From: Diphasiastrum complanatum
Lineage: Eukaryota > Streptophyta > Lycopodiopsida > Lycopodiales > Lycopodiaceae
Direction: 5' to 3'
Length of the DNA: 64,000 nucleotides
Assembly (NCBI GenBank): GCA_029204225.1
Contig: CM055104.1
Coordinates: 24,195,285-24,259,284 of the forward strand
In this document: piece by piece, positions 35,446 to 47,844 of the stretch
Layout: each line of letters begins with the position of its first letter
Numbering within the stretch: position 1 is the stretch's first letter
Notes under the pieces: generated by a model
Told to the model about the DNA's origin: nothing
Databases searched by the model: none
Seen by the model: only the letters and a program-made list of their open reading frames with translations
Made by a program: the position numbers and the translations under genes

Positions 35446-36548
35446 CATTAGGGCCCTTTTTGAACTCAAAAAGGGCCTCTTCCTTGCCTAAAAATGTTTG
35501 ATAATCTGGATTAATTAACTTGCTAATAGTCCTATGTGGCAGTTCACCTTGGGTTTAAACTTGAGTTAAAACCTAGTCACATAGGTTGCACTTGAACCTA
35601 GTATATTAAATGAATAAAGAATTGAATTTAGTACTTTTAAAAAGATAGATTTATTTTTGAATTTGTGAAGATTGAAATTTTTTTCACACTTCATAGGTCT
35701 TTTTTCAGGCTCTATTTTCGTGAGAAAATATGTTGCAAATTTTTTGATTTTTCATTTTGAAACTTAAAAGAAACAGTACAAAGGGAGAGCCTCCCTTTGT
35801 ACCTAAGAAAAAAAAAATTTGAAAATGTAAGGGGGGTGGTACACCCCCTCTCTTGCTGCACGCTGCATGCTACACGGCCGCCGTCAAGGGAGCCACCCTA
35901 TACTTGCTCTTGTGGTTCCCTGGCGCTCACACACCCCGGGCCGTTGGCCCTGCTCAATGCCCAGCGCCCCGGATTCAGCCAGCCCCGGATTCAGCAGATG
36001 TTCGCGTCTAGGGCCTTGGGCATTGAGACGGGCCAGTGGCCTGGGGTGTGTGTGTGCCAGTAGGCCGTGCAGGGTGGAGCGTTGGGAGAGTGGGGGGGGG
36101 GGGGGGGGGGGGGTCTACCAGCCCCCTTACATTTTCACAAAAGAAAATATCTTAGGTACAAAGGTGGGGGACCCCTCCCTTTGTACCGTTTCTTTTACAT
36201 TTCGAAATGAAAAATAAAAAAATTTGCAACATATCTTCTCACCAAAATAAAACTAAAAAAAAAGACCTATGAAGTGTAAAAAAAAATTCAACTTTCACAA
36301 ATTCAAAATTTGAATTCGGACCTTGCTTATGAGTGTGACATTGTCATTATAAGGGGCTAGGGGAGTATAGTTAGAGTGTGGTTAGTGGGTGAGTTAGATT
36401 TTGGGGATTTCATCTAGGACATTGAATGTGCCATGTCATATGGACCATTCCATATCACTTGTCACTCTTTTGTTGGTACACATGTCGTCATTAACACTAA
36501 TTTTAATTAGTGAAGAGGCCCTTTTTGAGTCCAAAAAGGGCCCTAATG
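35446..36548. mobile_element. 1.1-kb foldback element with long inverted arms
   Basis: The ends are CATTAGGGCCCTTTTTG and its reverse complement. Each end is itself a small palindrome (GGCCCTTTTT, GAACTC, AAAAAGGGCC). The inner arms (about 35630-35815 and 36125-36330) pair through TTTGTACCTAAG/CTTAGGTACAAA, TTGCAAATTTTTT/AAAAAATTTGCAA and CACTTCATAGGTC/GACCTATGAAGTG. A GC-rich core (35830-36090) has no conserved ORF and ends in a run of over 20 Gs. No transposase is encoded, so it would be non-autonomous. No clear target-site duplication was found. Confidence 0.8.
36091..36113 (+). repeat. G homopolymer run
   Basis: More than 20 consecutive Gs at the inner edge of the foldback right arm; may be prone to length error. 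Confidence 0.9.
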
Positions 36549-36559
36549 GGATTTTGCAA

Positions 36560-36950
36560 AAAATTCAACAGTGCTTGTAAAAATGCGAAGGTGCCCTTAA
36601 AAAGGCGACAGTGTCTTTAAAACAATTTACTTCTTCAAAATAGTTGAAAGAAAGAAGTTGAAGCCAAGCATCGCATTTTTCGGGAAAGTGCAAAAAAGCC
36701 GACACTGTCGCATTTCGGGGAAATGCAAAAAAGTCGACACTGTTGAAAAATAGTTGAATTGTTGAACTATGCTGAAGTGTCGCATGTCGAAAAAAGCCGA
36801 CATTGTCGCATTTCGAAAAAAGCCGAGACTGCGAATAAGATAGTTCATTTCTACAGACTGTTGCAACACTTAGTGTATTTCTGCAGACTGTTGTGACACT
36901 TAGTGTATTTTCGTAGACTATTGTGGCACTTAGTGTATTTCTACAGAGTT
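36560..36950 (+). repeat. Two minisatellites (CGCATTTCG-type and 30-bp unit)
   Basis: 36660-36835 has repeated CGCATTTCGGGGAAATGC, AAAAAAGCCGACA and CTGTCG words. 36841-36950 has about 3.5 copies of a 30-bp unit starting TAGTGTATTTCTGCAGACTG. 36950-37560 beyond has no gene I can defend, only a weak minus-strand frame. Confidence 0.8.
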
Positions 36951-37560
36951 GTTCTAAATGCTAATTCGTGGAAGTTCTTGAAGATGGCCAAGTCTTCAAT
37001 GATCTATAAATTATTGAACTTGACATCTGAACTTGAAATATGATAAGATTGGTTACCCTTTGCTGGAGATCAGCCAGAAGCCCGTTGTAGACATTCTTCA
37101 AATAATTTGGCTATCTAAGTTATGATTCCTGCAGGTATCGAATGAGCATACGTAGAACCAAAGTTGGTTTCACCTGACCCTAAATCAATGATCAATAAAT
37201 GTGCAAGAAGAATCTTGAAATAGAAATTGGTCATTCACCAAGGAGACAATAGTGGACTTAATTTCCAACAACATTATCTAAAATACAACCATTGATTAAT
37301 ATCTGGATTTCAGGTTGGCCTTCATCACCATAATTTACCAGTCCTACTTCAACTAGTGGCAACTTAGCTTTCTTTCTTTTCTTCATTTGTAAAAATTGCT
37401 TAATCTCCTTTTTGTAATACTAATTATCTTCTAATAATTGTTTAAATGTTATATCTAGCATTCTAGAAGCGAAATCTTCTACTATATCGTATGAGCGATG
37501 TTTAAGTGGCGATGGATCTCTAGGCGATTTAATACTTAGCGTAAACATTGTATTAGACTG

Positions 37561-37615
37561 TTTTTGCATCTAGCAGTCCATTGTAGCGGGAGAGCTGTTC
37601 CGCAAATATTCCTGC
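37561..37615 (+). repeat. Inverted partner of 35236-35290
   Basis: TTTTTGCATCTAGCAG, then CCATTGTAGC and GCTGTTCCGCAAATATTCC, is the reverse complement of the earlier copy. It lies just before the gypsy protease modules. Confidence 0.85.
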
Positions 37616-37696
37616 TTTCTTCTTCGTTCACGTTCTCTATAGTCCCTTACCCCATCAGATGATGTACCCATAGATTCTGAGTCAAGTGTATATGTT

Positions 37697-38560
37697 ATGA
37701 TCCAGGCAACTGCATATGAGTTAGGCATTCACCATCAAATTGCACCTACACTTAGACATCTTAGATTAGCAGATACAACCCGAAGAACTCCAATAGGGGA
37801 GTTGTCTCAGATCACAGTGTACATCGGTGACCATAAATTTTTGATGGACTTTATTATATTAAAGACCACTAGGGAGTCATCCTATAAAGTGTTATTAGGA
37901 AGAGCTTGGCTTCCAAGCTGATGTAATAACCCATTGAAAGAAGAAGGAAATCACCTTTACAGACCAAATGGCTACACCAAAATGGAAGAGTCATAAAAGA
38001 ATCATTGTATCTTGGAAAAAAGTTAAATATGAAGGTGAAACACCGACATCATCTTCAAGTTACACCTCGGAGGACGAAGGAGTGCACTCTGCAAGGACTA
38101 AGGAAGGGAATGACTTTAGAAATGTATTAACACCTGCATATAGTAGTAGAGCTGAGTACGTAGATAGAGGGGACTGTGGAGTTCCCGAAATTAGTGCAAC
38201 TATAGGCGGTTTTTTTTATACAAGGATATTAATAGACTCAGGATCAAGTATAAACTTGATGACTGAAAAAATGGCTAAAGAGTTAGGACTAGAAGATGAA
38301 ATCCAGCCCACTTTTCATCATGAAATATATTTAGCTGACGCATCTCGTTGCGTACCAATAGATGAGTTGAGAAACATTAATGTAATATAGAGACAAAGAC
38401 TTTTGTTATGAATTTCTTTGTCATAAACCCATTGGATACACCACCATATTCAATATTGTTTGGTAGGTTGTGGTTATACCAGGCTGATGCTATCATAAAC
38501 TGGTCTACCAAGCAAATATTTTTTCCAGGGATCAGGCGAGTAGCCCAATAAGAGGTCATC
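37697..38560 (+). pseudogene. Ty3/gypsy double protease-like region
   Basis: The first module (37697-37921) reads ATAYELGIHHQIAPTL, LADTTRRTPIGEL, then YKVLLGRAWL, but its DSG end lies in broken sequence upstream. The second module (37968-38390 and beyond) has the active site ILIDSGSSINLMTEKMAKEL, then YLADASRCVPIDEL, and continues past a stop with GYTT-x-FNIV. The two share the pattern LG(I/L)...P...(L/Y)...LAD-x-(T/S)R-x-PI-x-EL, so they look like a tandem protease duplication. Stops lie at 37919 and 38388. Confidence 0.65.
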
Positions 38561-40510
38561 TTATAAGATGGGGTGAGGAACTAAGGGAGCCTATAGATTT
38601 CCAAGTAAATTTTATAGAGTGTTATGAGATAGATGAAGAGGATGAAAGAGAATCTTTGACATCTGAGTCAAGGGAAGTTTTGGGTGGAACCAGAGCAAGC
38701 TTGACTGAGGGTATGATAGATAAGGATGATTACGAAGAAATATAAATCAACAAAGATAGAACTTTGAACTTGTATAAACACCAAGCCGAACGGGAGGAGT
38801 ATGTATTACTTCTCCAAAAGTACCAAAATGTGTTTGCTTGGTCAATGGATGATTTAACCGGTATACCAGTTAAATAGGGAGAACATAGAATAGATCAGGG
38901 AGCTATACCAGTTAGATGGAGATACTATAGATTAAACCCGAAGTATTCATTGTTAGTAAAGTATTAATTAGATATATGCCTTAGAGCAGAAATTATATAT
39001 TATATTTTGAGTAGTGAATGGGTATCACCCATAGTAATAGTACCAAAGAAAAAGACTGCCATCCACTACCATACACAAATATCATTTTATACCAAGTAGC
39101 AGGTCACGATCATTATAGTTTTCTAGATGGTTTTTCTAGATACAATCAAATCTTTATTAAAGAAGAAGATAGATCTAACACCACATTCACCACTGATTGG
39201 GGGACTTATGCTTATACGCGTATGCCCTTTGGTTTGTGCAATGCACCTGCAACATTTCAACGCATGATGACTAATATTTTCCAGAAAAAATTGAGAAAGT
39301 TTTCAGAAATTTTTATGGATGTTTTTTGCATCTATTCGTCCACTAAGGATCATCTAGAGACATTAGAAAAGACCTTAGAAAGATGTCGAGACACCACATT
39401 AAAATTACACCCTTCCAAATGTTATTTTGGAATGAGGGAAGGTATCTTGTTAGGAAATAAAATTTCAAGGGATGGCATACAAGCCGACATTGAAAAGGTT
39501 AGAATGATTTTAGAGTTGTTAGAGCCAACTAATATAAGAGAACTTAGGGGATTTTTAGGACATGTAGGATACTATAGAAGAATCATTAAAGATTATGCTA
39601 TAATAGTAACCCCTCTTACAAGATTACTAAAGAAGAGCGTAGGATATCATTGGTCAAATGATCACGAGGAAACTTTTGATAAGCTAAGCTGAAGCAACCG
39701 GAGTAAGACCACCAGACTGGACAAAAAAGTTCCATGTCTATGTAGACACTTCATCATTTGCCATAGGAGTAGTACTTAGTCAGAAAGATACTCAGAATAA
39801 AGACTACCCTATATATTATGCTGGTAGACAACTAGCAGCATTTGAGAAAAATTATTCCACTACAGCGCGAGAAGTCTTAGGCATGATTTATTTTGTTAAA
39901 AGATTTAGCACCAATTATTCCCTTAGCACCTTTTGAGAAATGGGGAATAGATTTTGTAGGGCCTATTAAACCAACCACTCGTAGAACATATAGATGTTAC
40001 ATACTTGTTGCGACGAAATATGCTACCAAGATGGTAGAAGCCGAAGCTACCGCCAAAAACGATGCCAAAATAGTGGCAAAGATTTTGTTCCAAAACATTA
40101 TCACTCGCTATGGTTGTCCCTTAGAATTAGTTAGTGATAGAGGGACCCATTTCCTCAACCAAACCATTGAAGCCATGTTATCATATTTTTCCATCACCCA
40201 CAAGAAAACCACACCATACAATTCCAAAGTCAACCAACTTACGGAGAGGGCCAATGGAATTTTATGTAAGATTCTGAACAAGATAACAGAAACACATTCT
40301 TCTGATTGGGACCAAAAACTTATGGGCATACGATATTGCCGAAAAGATAACAACCAAGCAGACTCCATATTATCTCGTATATGGAATGTTATAATAGTTA
40401 AGAAAACACAATTGAAAACACCCGACCGGATCAATCACCACATCACAATGTCAAGTGCAACAAGAACCCAGAATTGCTCTCTTCAAATTGTATATTCAAC
40501 TACTTCGTAA
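38561..40510 (+). pseudogene. Ty3/gypsy RT, RNase H and integrase remnant
   Basis: 38800-39010: YVLLLQKYQNVFAWSMDDL, the linker before RT. 39018-39692: RT with YSFLDGFSRYNQIF, TTDWGTYAYTRMPFGLCNAP and, where YxDD should be, FMDVF, so the catalytic pair is damaged; then HPSKCYF and LRGFLGHVGYYRR. 39700-39890: RNase H (FHVYVDTSSFAIGVVL, YYAGRQLAAFEKNY). A deletion then joins it to the integrase core at 39893: KWGIDFVGPI, VSDRGTHFLN and LTERANG, so all three catalytic acidic residues remain, but the zinc-binding domain is gone. The sequence after 40440 is truncated and no LTR follows. Confidence 0.8.
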
Positions 40511-40736
40511 GTACAAAGATGAGTTTCTTAAAAAACACTCAAAGGGCTCATAAAAGAAAGATGGCCCGATAACTCTAGAACTAAGCACACGTGGTGCCGT
40601 CGAAATAAGAAAGCACTATATAAGTCGATCATTGCTATTTTAACTCTCTCCCTCAATGATCAACGTCATTTCTTATTTTAGAGTATACTCTATTCATGGA
40701 ACATACCTCCATGATAGCATTACAAGTAAAGGCTTT
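40511..40736. other. Junction between gypsy and copia 2; no gene
   Basis: AT-rich. A CACTATATAAGTCG box lies at about 40613. It might hold the decayed 3' LTR of copia 2, but no TG...CA pair can be set. Confidence 0.35.
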
Positions 40737-43700
40737 TTACATGACCTGGTCTAAGCCAAGTTTGGCTCTAAAAGTTTCAAACTTTTCTTTACTTAAAGCT
40801 TTTGTAAATATATCAGCAACTTGTAACAACGTAGAACAATGTGCAATACTTATGTCTTCAGATTGTAATTTTTCACGCACAAAGTGATATTTTCCTTCAA
40901 TATGTTTTGTCCTTGCATGAAAGATTGGATTTTTAGCCAATTGTATTCCGCTTTGACTGTCACAGAAAATAACAATGGGATTTACCTGTTTCATGCCAAT
41001 CTCACATAACAACTTACGTAGCCAAATAGCTTCTTGGGTAGCAGAAGTCAACGCTTTATATTCGGCTTCTATGGAAGAAAGAGAAATAGTATCTTACTTC
41101 TTGCTAGACCATGAAAAACAGCCGCTACCAAAATTGAAGGTATAACCTGTTGTTGACTTTCTATCATCTATACTTCCAGCCCAATCAGCATCAACATAAC
41201 CTTGCAACTTAGGTAAAACACTTTGTCTTTTGTAGATTAGACCAAGGTTCGGTGTACCTTTCACATACCTCAAAATCCTTTTTGCAGCTTTCCAATGGTC
41301 CATAGTGGGTGATTACATGAATTGGCTAATCAAACTTACAACATAGTAGATATCAAGACGTGTAGTCGTAAGATATATTAAACTTCCAACTAGCTGATGA
41401 AATAGTGTAGCATCAACATGTGCACTATCATCAATACGAGATAATTTCTTACCAGCTTCGCAAGGGGTGATGGAAGGTTTGCACTCTGTCATGTGAAATC
41501 TCTCCAATATCTCGCCTACATACTTGTTTTGACATAACCTGATATCACTACTAGTTTGCCATACTTCGACACCCAAGCAATAGTGCATAAGATCTAAATC
41601 TGTCATCTCAAATTGCTTGCACAAGTTGGCTTTGATAGAACGAGTGAGGTTCTCATCATTGCCAGTGATAATGATATCATCAACGTAAAGTACAATCAAG
41701 GCAATGATGTCATCATGTATAAGAACATAAAGATTTGGATCTGAATTTGTTCTTACAAATTCATGTAAAAGAAAGTAACTGTCAATGCATCCATACCATG
41801 CGCGTGGCACTTGCTTAAGGCCATAAAGTGCTTTGTGTCGTTTAAATACCTTCTATTCTTGCCCTTTTGCCATGCAGCTCTACGGTTGGACCATGTAAAC
41901 TTCTTCCTCTAAGTCACCATTCAAAAATGCATACTTCACATCCATTTGATGGATCTTCCACCCAAAATGAGATGCTAAGGCAATGATAAGGCGTAGCGTA
42001 GTCCACTTAGCCACTAGAGCAAATGTCCCTTCATAGTCAATTCCTTTGCTTTGCTCATAACCCTTCACTACTAAGCGTGATTTATACTTTTCTATTGTGC
42101 CATCCGCATGAAACTTTGTTCTAAACACCCATTTGTTGTCAATGGGTTTCTTTCCAAGTGGTAGATCAACCAACTCCCATGTATCATGTCTTTGGATGGA
42201 TTCTATCTCTTCTTCCATTGCCCTTTGCCACTCTTTGTGATCTTTTGCCTCATCAAAGGTTGATGGCTCTCGACACTTCAAAATGTCAATCATTAGGGCA
42301 TGGTTTACATGATAACGATCGAGAGACTTCCTTTCCCGTGTTGATCTTCTCACTTCACTTTGTGTGCTAGATTTTGTTTGATTTAGCTTTGCGTCCTTCA
42401 TGATCTTTTCATACCATTTTGGTATCTTAGATTCAGGTGATACACTACGTGGAGAGTATGTATCCCAAGGAGTGTCCAAGTAATGCCTCTTACTTCCAAC
42501 CGGTTTCTCCTTTATTGCTCCTATTGGCAAGTACCTCCCCCTAGGCTCTTGAATAGGTGGTGTTCTTTCATATTCGCCCTCTCAACTTTTGTCTTCACGT
42601 GCATCATTTTGTGGAGCATCTTCTTCATTTTCTTCCTCCAGAATTGTGGGAAGTCTCTTGATGCTTTCACCGCTTGCATGGTCTTCATTTTCATACCTAT
42701 GTGTTTCATCAAAGATCACATCTTTGCTAATGTGAATCTTGTTCATTACAGGATCAAAACATCTGTAGGCTTTTGTTCTTTCATCATAACCGAAGAAGAT
42801 ACACTTGATTGCTTTGGCATCAAGTTTCTTTCGCTCCTCCTTTGGCACATGTACATAGGCCTTACATCCAATGACACGAAACTTGTTGATTTCTGGCTTT
42901 ATTCCAGTAAATGCTTCTTTAGGAGTCACATTTGGAACCGCAACTGTAGGGCTCCTATTTTGCAAGAATGTTGCCGCACTGCAAGCTTCCGACCAAAGTG
43001 AATCGGTCAAGCCCATTTGCTTCATCATGGAGCGTGCACTCTCCATAATAGTTCTGTTTTTCCTTTCAGCTACACCATTACTATGCGGTGTGTGTGACTG
43101 TGTGAATTGTCTTTTAATGCCGTGTTCTTTGCAAAAGTCTTCAAAATCATCATTTGTATTCACCCCCTCTATCAGATCTTAGCACTTTGATGCATGCATC
43201 TAGTTGGTTCTCTACCAAAGTTTTGAGCACCTTGAAACGAGCAAAAGCGTCGGATTTATTTTTCAAGAAATAAATCCATGTCCTCCTAGAGTAATCATCT
43301 ATGAAAGTCATAAAATAATATGCTTTCCCCAATGACATGGTCTTCATTGGGCCGCACAGGTCACTGTGAATTAGTTCCAGCGGTTTCTTAGCTCTTGCAG
43401 CTCCACCTTTCTTGAATGTCTCTCTGTGATGCTTTCCCATGATGCATCCTTCACATATTGCATGATGATCATCCTGCAATGCCGGTAACCCTATTACCAT
43501 CTTCAGCTTCGCCATCAATCTCAAGCTCCCATAGTTCAAATGACCAAGTCTTTTGTGCCACAACTCGGATTGAGATGTTGTTGAGATAGCCAAACCATAT
43601 TCACCTGGTTTTGCAGCATCCAATTTATAAAGGCCACAGTTACTATCTCTATAACCCTTCGCCACCACTTTGTGGTTGTGGTTCGTATCCTTCATAAGGC

Positions 43701-44001
43701 ATCCATCCTTGACAAATTCAACTTTAAGATGTTGATTTGCCATTACACCAACAGAAAGCAAACTCTTTTTGAGTACAGGAACATAAAGTACATTAGGGAT
43801 GTTTTTAATTTTGCCATCAGAAAATTGCATAGGTACATTGCCCACACCCTGTATCTGGCATTCCTCTCCATTGGCTTGAGTGACCTTATCCCCATCATGG
43901 ATTGGTGAGAATTTTTCAAACCAATCACGTTTTTCGGTCATATGCCTTGTGGCGCCTGAGTCAATTAACCATCTGGCACCATCATCAACTTGAGATGCCA
44001 A
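40737..44001 (-). pseudogene. Ty1/copia element 2, near-complete pol
   Basis: Minus-strand order: protease-like start (WLIDSGATRHMTEKRDWFE), gag-pre-integrase (LWHKRLGHLNYGSL, CEGCIMGKHHRETF), and integrase with HSDLCGPM, LRSDRGGEY and HSNGVAERKNRT, so all catalytic acids are intact. Then RT at 42530-41313 (NKWVFRTKFHADGTIEKYK, YAFLNGDLEEEVYMVQP, YVDDIIITG) and RNase H at 41051-40737 (IVIFCDSQSGIQLAKNP, ADIFTKALSKEKF). Frameshifts or stops lie near 43160, 42560, 41870, 41310 and 41090. Gag is missing. The order protease, integrase, RT, RNase H is diagnostic for copia. Confidence 0.9.
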
Positions 44002-44009
44002 TGCCGATG

Positions 44010-44390
44010 AGAAAACACTTGTCTCGTCATCTTCGTTTGGACAAAATAGGTTAAAGGAGGTGAGAATAAGGGCAATTTGGATTTTTGAACTGTTTCTTCA
44101 GTGTGAAGAAACTTCACCCTTCAAAGACTTGGGACCCAACAATTTTTTCAGTTTGAGGATTTTTAATGAAGTTGCAATGCACTTTGCACTTCAGACCCCT
44201 TCAGACTTTTTCACTTCAATCCAACGGATCCTTTAGATCCAACGACCCACCTGTTGTGAAATAATCATCGTCAATCTGTATGAATCGAGATCGGACGGCT
44301 GCCAACGCTTTTGTGCGTTGATCAAAGACCTTCGAAGCATTGAGCACTTCGGGCTGCTAGCTGACGATTAGGACTGAGCACACAAGACTT
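44010..44390. other. No gene; between copia 2 and gypsy
   Basis: Contains a short repeated CTTCAG/CACTTTGCACTTCAGACC stretch near 44180-44215 but no coding signal. Confidence 0.4.
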
Positions 44391-45330
44391 CTATTTTGAG
44401 GCATCCGTATGAACATGAAACTCTAATGTCCAATCTGGAGAACGTAGTATTGGTGCTGAAGATAATGCTTTTTTTAACTTTTCAAAGGCTTCTAACGCCT
44501 CTACTGTCCAAATAGGAACAATAGTTAATTTGTATATAGGTCGTGCTAAATCCGCAAAGAAGATAAATTCGATAGTAGTTCGCATGACCCATAAACACAT
44601 AAACTCCTCGAATTGTTGCTGGCGGTGGCAATTCCACAATAACTTTGATCTTAGAGTAATCGGTGGCAATACCATATCTTGATATCACATGTCCAAGCAC
44701 CACTCCGTGAGAAACCCATATCTAGCATTTTTCTGGATTTAGAGAAATCTGATATTTGCGGCATCTTTCAAAGACTTTCTCCAATCGATTCAGGTGGTCT
44801 GTATCTGTACTATGAACTCCCAAGTCGTCCAAGTAAATTTCAAGGAATTTCTGCAGATAATCTTTAAAGGCAAATTGCATTACTCTTTGGGATGAACTTG
44901 GTGCATTACAGAGTCCAAACGGCATTACTTTGTAAGCATAGGTGTCCCATTCTGTTGCAAAAGCAGTTTTGTGGTGATCGGCAGGTGCAATCTTAACCTG
45001 GTTGTAACCACTAAATCCATCCAGGAAACTATAAGCTTCCGCTCCAGCAAGACGATCCAAAATGCTTTCAGTAAAAGGTAACGAAAAGTGATCCTTCTGT
45101 GTCACTTTATTCAATGCTTTGAGATTCACATAGAATCACAATTTCTCATTTTTCTTAGGAAAAATGACAATCGGTGAAATCCATTCGGTATGCTCGATCT
45201 CATAAATGAAATCGGCATCAAGCAATCTCTGAAGTTCTTTCTTTATCAGATCTGCTACATTAGGATTACAACGATAGAACTTTGTAACCTTTGGTACTGC
45301 ATCAGGTACTAAAGGTATGGTTCAATGACT
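44391..45330 (-). pseudogene. Ty3/gypsy RT and RNase H start (minus)
   Basis: Reads (minus) LTPEQYQALRLLLSKYQDCFA, a broken stretch, then MNLKALNKVTQKDHFSLPF, YSFLDGFSGYNQVKI, YKVMPFGLCNAPSS and the catalytic YLDDLGVHS. After a stop it resumes with LGHVISRYGIATD, MGHANYYR, ALSSAPILRSPDW and FHVHTDASK, the start of RNase H. Integrase is absent: the element is cut off at 44391, close to copia 2. The YxDD pair is intact, but stops and frameshifts inactivate it. Confidence 0.85.
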
Positions 45331-45478
45331 GATGTCAGAATACCCTTCAAATCTTGATAAGTCTATGCAAAACAATCTTGATACTTACTAAGTAGCAAAC
45401 GAAGTGCTTGATACTGTTCAGGAGTAAGTTGTGATCCCACTTGTACAATCTTTTTCGGTTCTCCTGGTTCTGCAAGAT

Positions 45479-45850
45479 TCATTGGCTGCGTCCTAGCTGG
45501 GCCATCGTAAACCTCTTTAGATTTCGACATGTGTTCTTCAGGTTCACGATTTGCGGTTTCAACCGCGTGATAAGGGCTCGTTTAACAACCTCCCAATCTG
45601 TACGCTCAGTTTCATCTTGGTTATAGTACCAATCTTGTGCTGCACCTGTTAAGGCCATAGGAAACAGCTTAAGTTTATCTTGAGGATAGATCTCACCATA
45701 GACCTCACAGGATTCAGCATAGATCTGAAGAAATCTAATTGGATCTGTTAATCCATTATATTTGGGTAGATCCAATCGGGGTGCTCTTCTAACAATAATT
45801 GGATTGACCTCCTGTGGAGCACCTCCAGGAGCAACTCCAGGGGCAGCCAT
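45479..45850 (-). pseudogene. Ty3/gypsy gag, fused to pol by deletion
   Basis: 123 codons with the retrotransposon gag pattern: LDLPKYNGLTDPIRFLQIY, FPMALTGAAQDWYY, then WEVVKRALITRLKPQI. The rest of gag, the knuckles and the protease are missing; the frame runs on into the pre-RT linker, showing an internal deletion. The ATG at 45850 begins MAAPGVAPGGAP and is the likely start, since it is preceded by the non-coding leader. Confidence 0.75.
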
Positions 45851-47040
45851 CTTACAAACTTAGATCAAATCGATAATGTGATTGGATATAGATTTTTCCA
45901 AAAAACTATCTCATATTAGATCTGCTAGCTATATTCCACTTTTCAAGAATCTGATTCTATATGATGAAAACCTACCCAAAATTCGATCAATCGATACTTC
46001 TCAAAAATGATAAATCTCTCAGAGTCTAATTCAGAATATATCAAATTTGATCCAAATTTTGACAGAGACTTGATCTGAAAAATCAGAAACTAAAAATAGG
46101 ACTGGCGAAGGTTCTCTAGGCGAAGGTTCAACAATGCTAGTTTGGGATAAAAACTCTCTAAACACTTTTCTGGCGATTTCTTGGGAAATAACCTTCGCCG
46201 ACTTCTCAAATAGAAGGTCTGACACAGATAAAATTATGGACAACCGAACGAAGGTTTCTAACACAAGAAAATACAGTTTTTGTAAACTGACGAGGGTAAA
46301 AATCAAGATTTTTTGTGATCTGATCAAGATGAATCTTCGCCGAACTCAGAAATAGTATTTTATTATTAATGGAATATTTTGGAAACTCGGTGAAGGTTCT
46401 GGCAAAGGATCAAGAGTGATACTGGTAATTTTGCAAAAAAGTGACTTTTTTGGCAAAAATATGACAATATGACAACTGATCCTCTAGAAACCTTTCTATT
46501 TTTGGTATTATTTTTTGCCAACCTGGCAGTAGATAGATCTGAATCACATCTAAGCACAGTGAATTGGGCGAAGGTTCTTTTTCTGTATTGTTTAGAGTTT
46601 TGATAATTTTTGGTGTTTTTTGGTGGTTTTTCTGATGTTTCTGGAAATCTGCTAGAAATTAATTTTTGCCCTTCAAACTGAAGGTTTTGTAAACAAAAAC
46701 GAAGGTGTCTGCAACTCGGCGAAGGTTTCTTGAAAGAGGGTAAAAAGTTCTGAGCTCTGATGACGCTTTTTGCCTCTTTTTGACCAAATTTGGCATATTT
46801 GACCTATTTTTGTTATTTTCTCTGTTATCTCATATCCAAATGGATCTTAAGATTCGTGATCTAAATAGCTTTTCCTGTTCAATAATCAGATTAGATTTCA
46901 AACAAGCAAATCCACTCAAATCTAGAAAAATCAATCCCAAACTAACCCTACAATGCAGTTTAAACACTATTCATGCCACGACAAGATGCCTAATGCAAGC
47001 TAATCATCAACCAAAACATGCTGCAATCTAAAAAATTGGC
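45851..47040 (-). other. Leader of the minus-strand gypsy element
   Basis: Non-coding, with at least eight GGCGAAGGTT-like words in both orientations (near 46106, 46122, 46192, 46330, 46389, 46567, 46702 and 46720). The same words recur in the tandem array at 2963-3700, suggesting one family. Confidence 0.55.
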
Positions 47041-47045
47041 GTAGC

Positions 47046-47063
47046 TCCCCGGCAACGGTGCCA
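47046..47063 (-). other. Primer-binding site, tRNA-Asp type
   Basis: The minus strand reads TGGCACCGTTGCCGGGGA, one base from TGGCGCCGTTGCCGGGGA, the site used by Athila-type and related plant gypsy elements. It is separated by a few bases from the LTR inner end. Confidence 0.8.
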
Positions 47064-47067
47064 AAAT

Positions 47068-47755
47068 TGTAGTGGGATTCTTTCCTTGCCTAACCTGAAT
47101 CCAAGCTTTAGTCAATCTAGCATCCAAGAGACGGAGTTAGTTGTCACGCGTAGGTTTGTTCCCATGAGAGCGATAGTATAGTTCAGATTTCAACATGAAT
47201 GGAGGATCTAACACTAACATCCATTAACACTAAGCATTAACACTACATCCATTAACCCTACTTCCATTAAGTCTAAATCAACAACAATGATAGAAACTTA
47301 CTCTTCTCTCTCTCCCTCTCTCTCTCACAAAAGCATAAGAAATAGCAATCCCAATAATGATCAGATCCAACAATTAGCAAAATCCAAAGAAATCATGAGA
47401 AATGGAGGAGAAGACAGGAAGAGCAAGGACATTCATCAATCCAATTCTAAAGAGAACCAATCTGCTTTATTGAAATGAGGAAATGAACATCAGGAACAAC
47501 TCAAGTTGGTCCCTTTTTATAGCAAACAGGAGGACCTTGGCCTTTGAATTCTATTGGTCCAGTCTTGCCTCTCTTTTTATTCAAATTTAAACAAGTGTGG
47601 GAACCATCAAAATTGGAGGAAAACCCAACTTTATTCACTAACTTGAAAATTAGGCCCTGCGACATTAAAAGTTCCGCAAAAAGGCCTAAAGTCCTTTTAT
47701 TGACTTTTAACTAATCAATCAAATAACTATGTGGTCATCGGGTTGGACTTACACA
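47068..47755 (-). mobile_element. 5' LTR of the minus-strand gypsy element
   Basis: The inner end (minus) is CCCACTACA next to the primer-binding site. A CTATAAAAAGGG box on the minus strand at about 47513-47525 fits an LTR promoter. The outer end is tentatively TGTGTAAGTCC at 47755. The CT-rich stretch at 47310-47328 is inside it. No second LTR is present. Confidence 0.55.
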
Positions 47756-47844
47756 CGCAGGGTGCCAAATCCCTCTCACTTATTAACTAGGGTTAGGGTT
47801 GCCTTGGGATCCGCAAACCCTCCAACACTTGTTCTGGTTTTTTG

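Noticed and set aside
35867-36217. ORF of 116 codons in the foldback core
   Set aside because: GC-rich core with a G homopolymer; no homology pattern; ORF length expected from low stop frequency.
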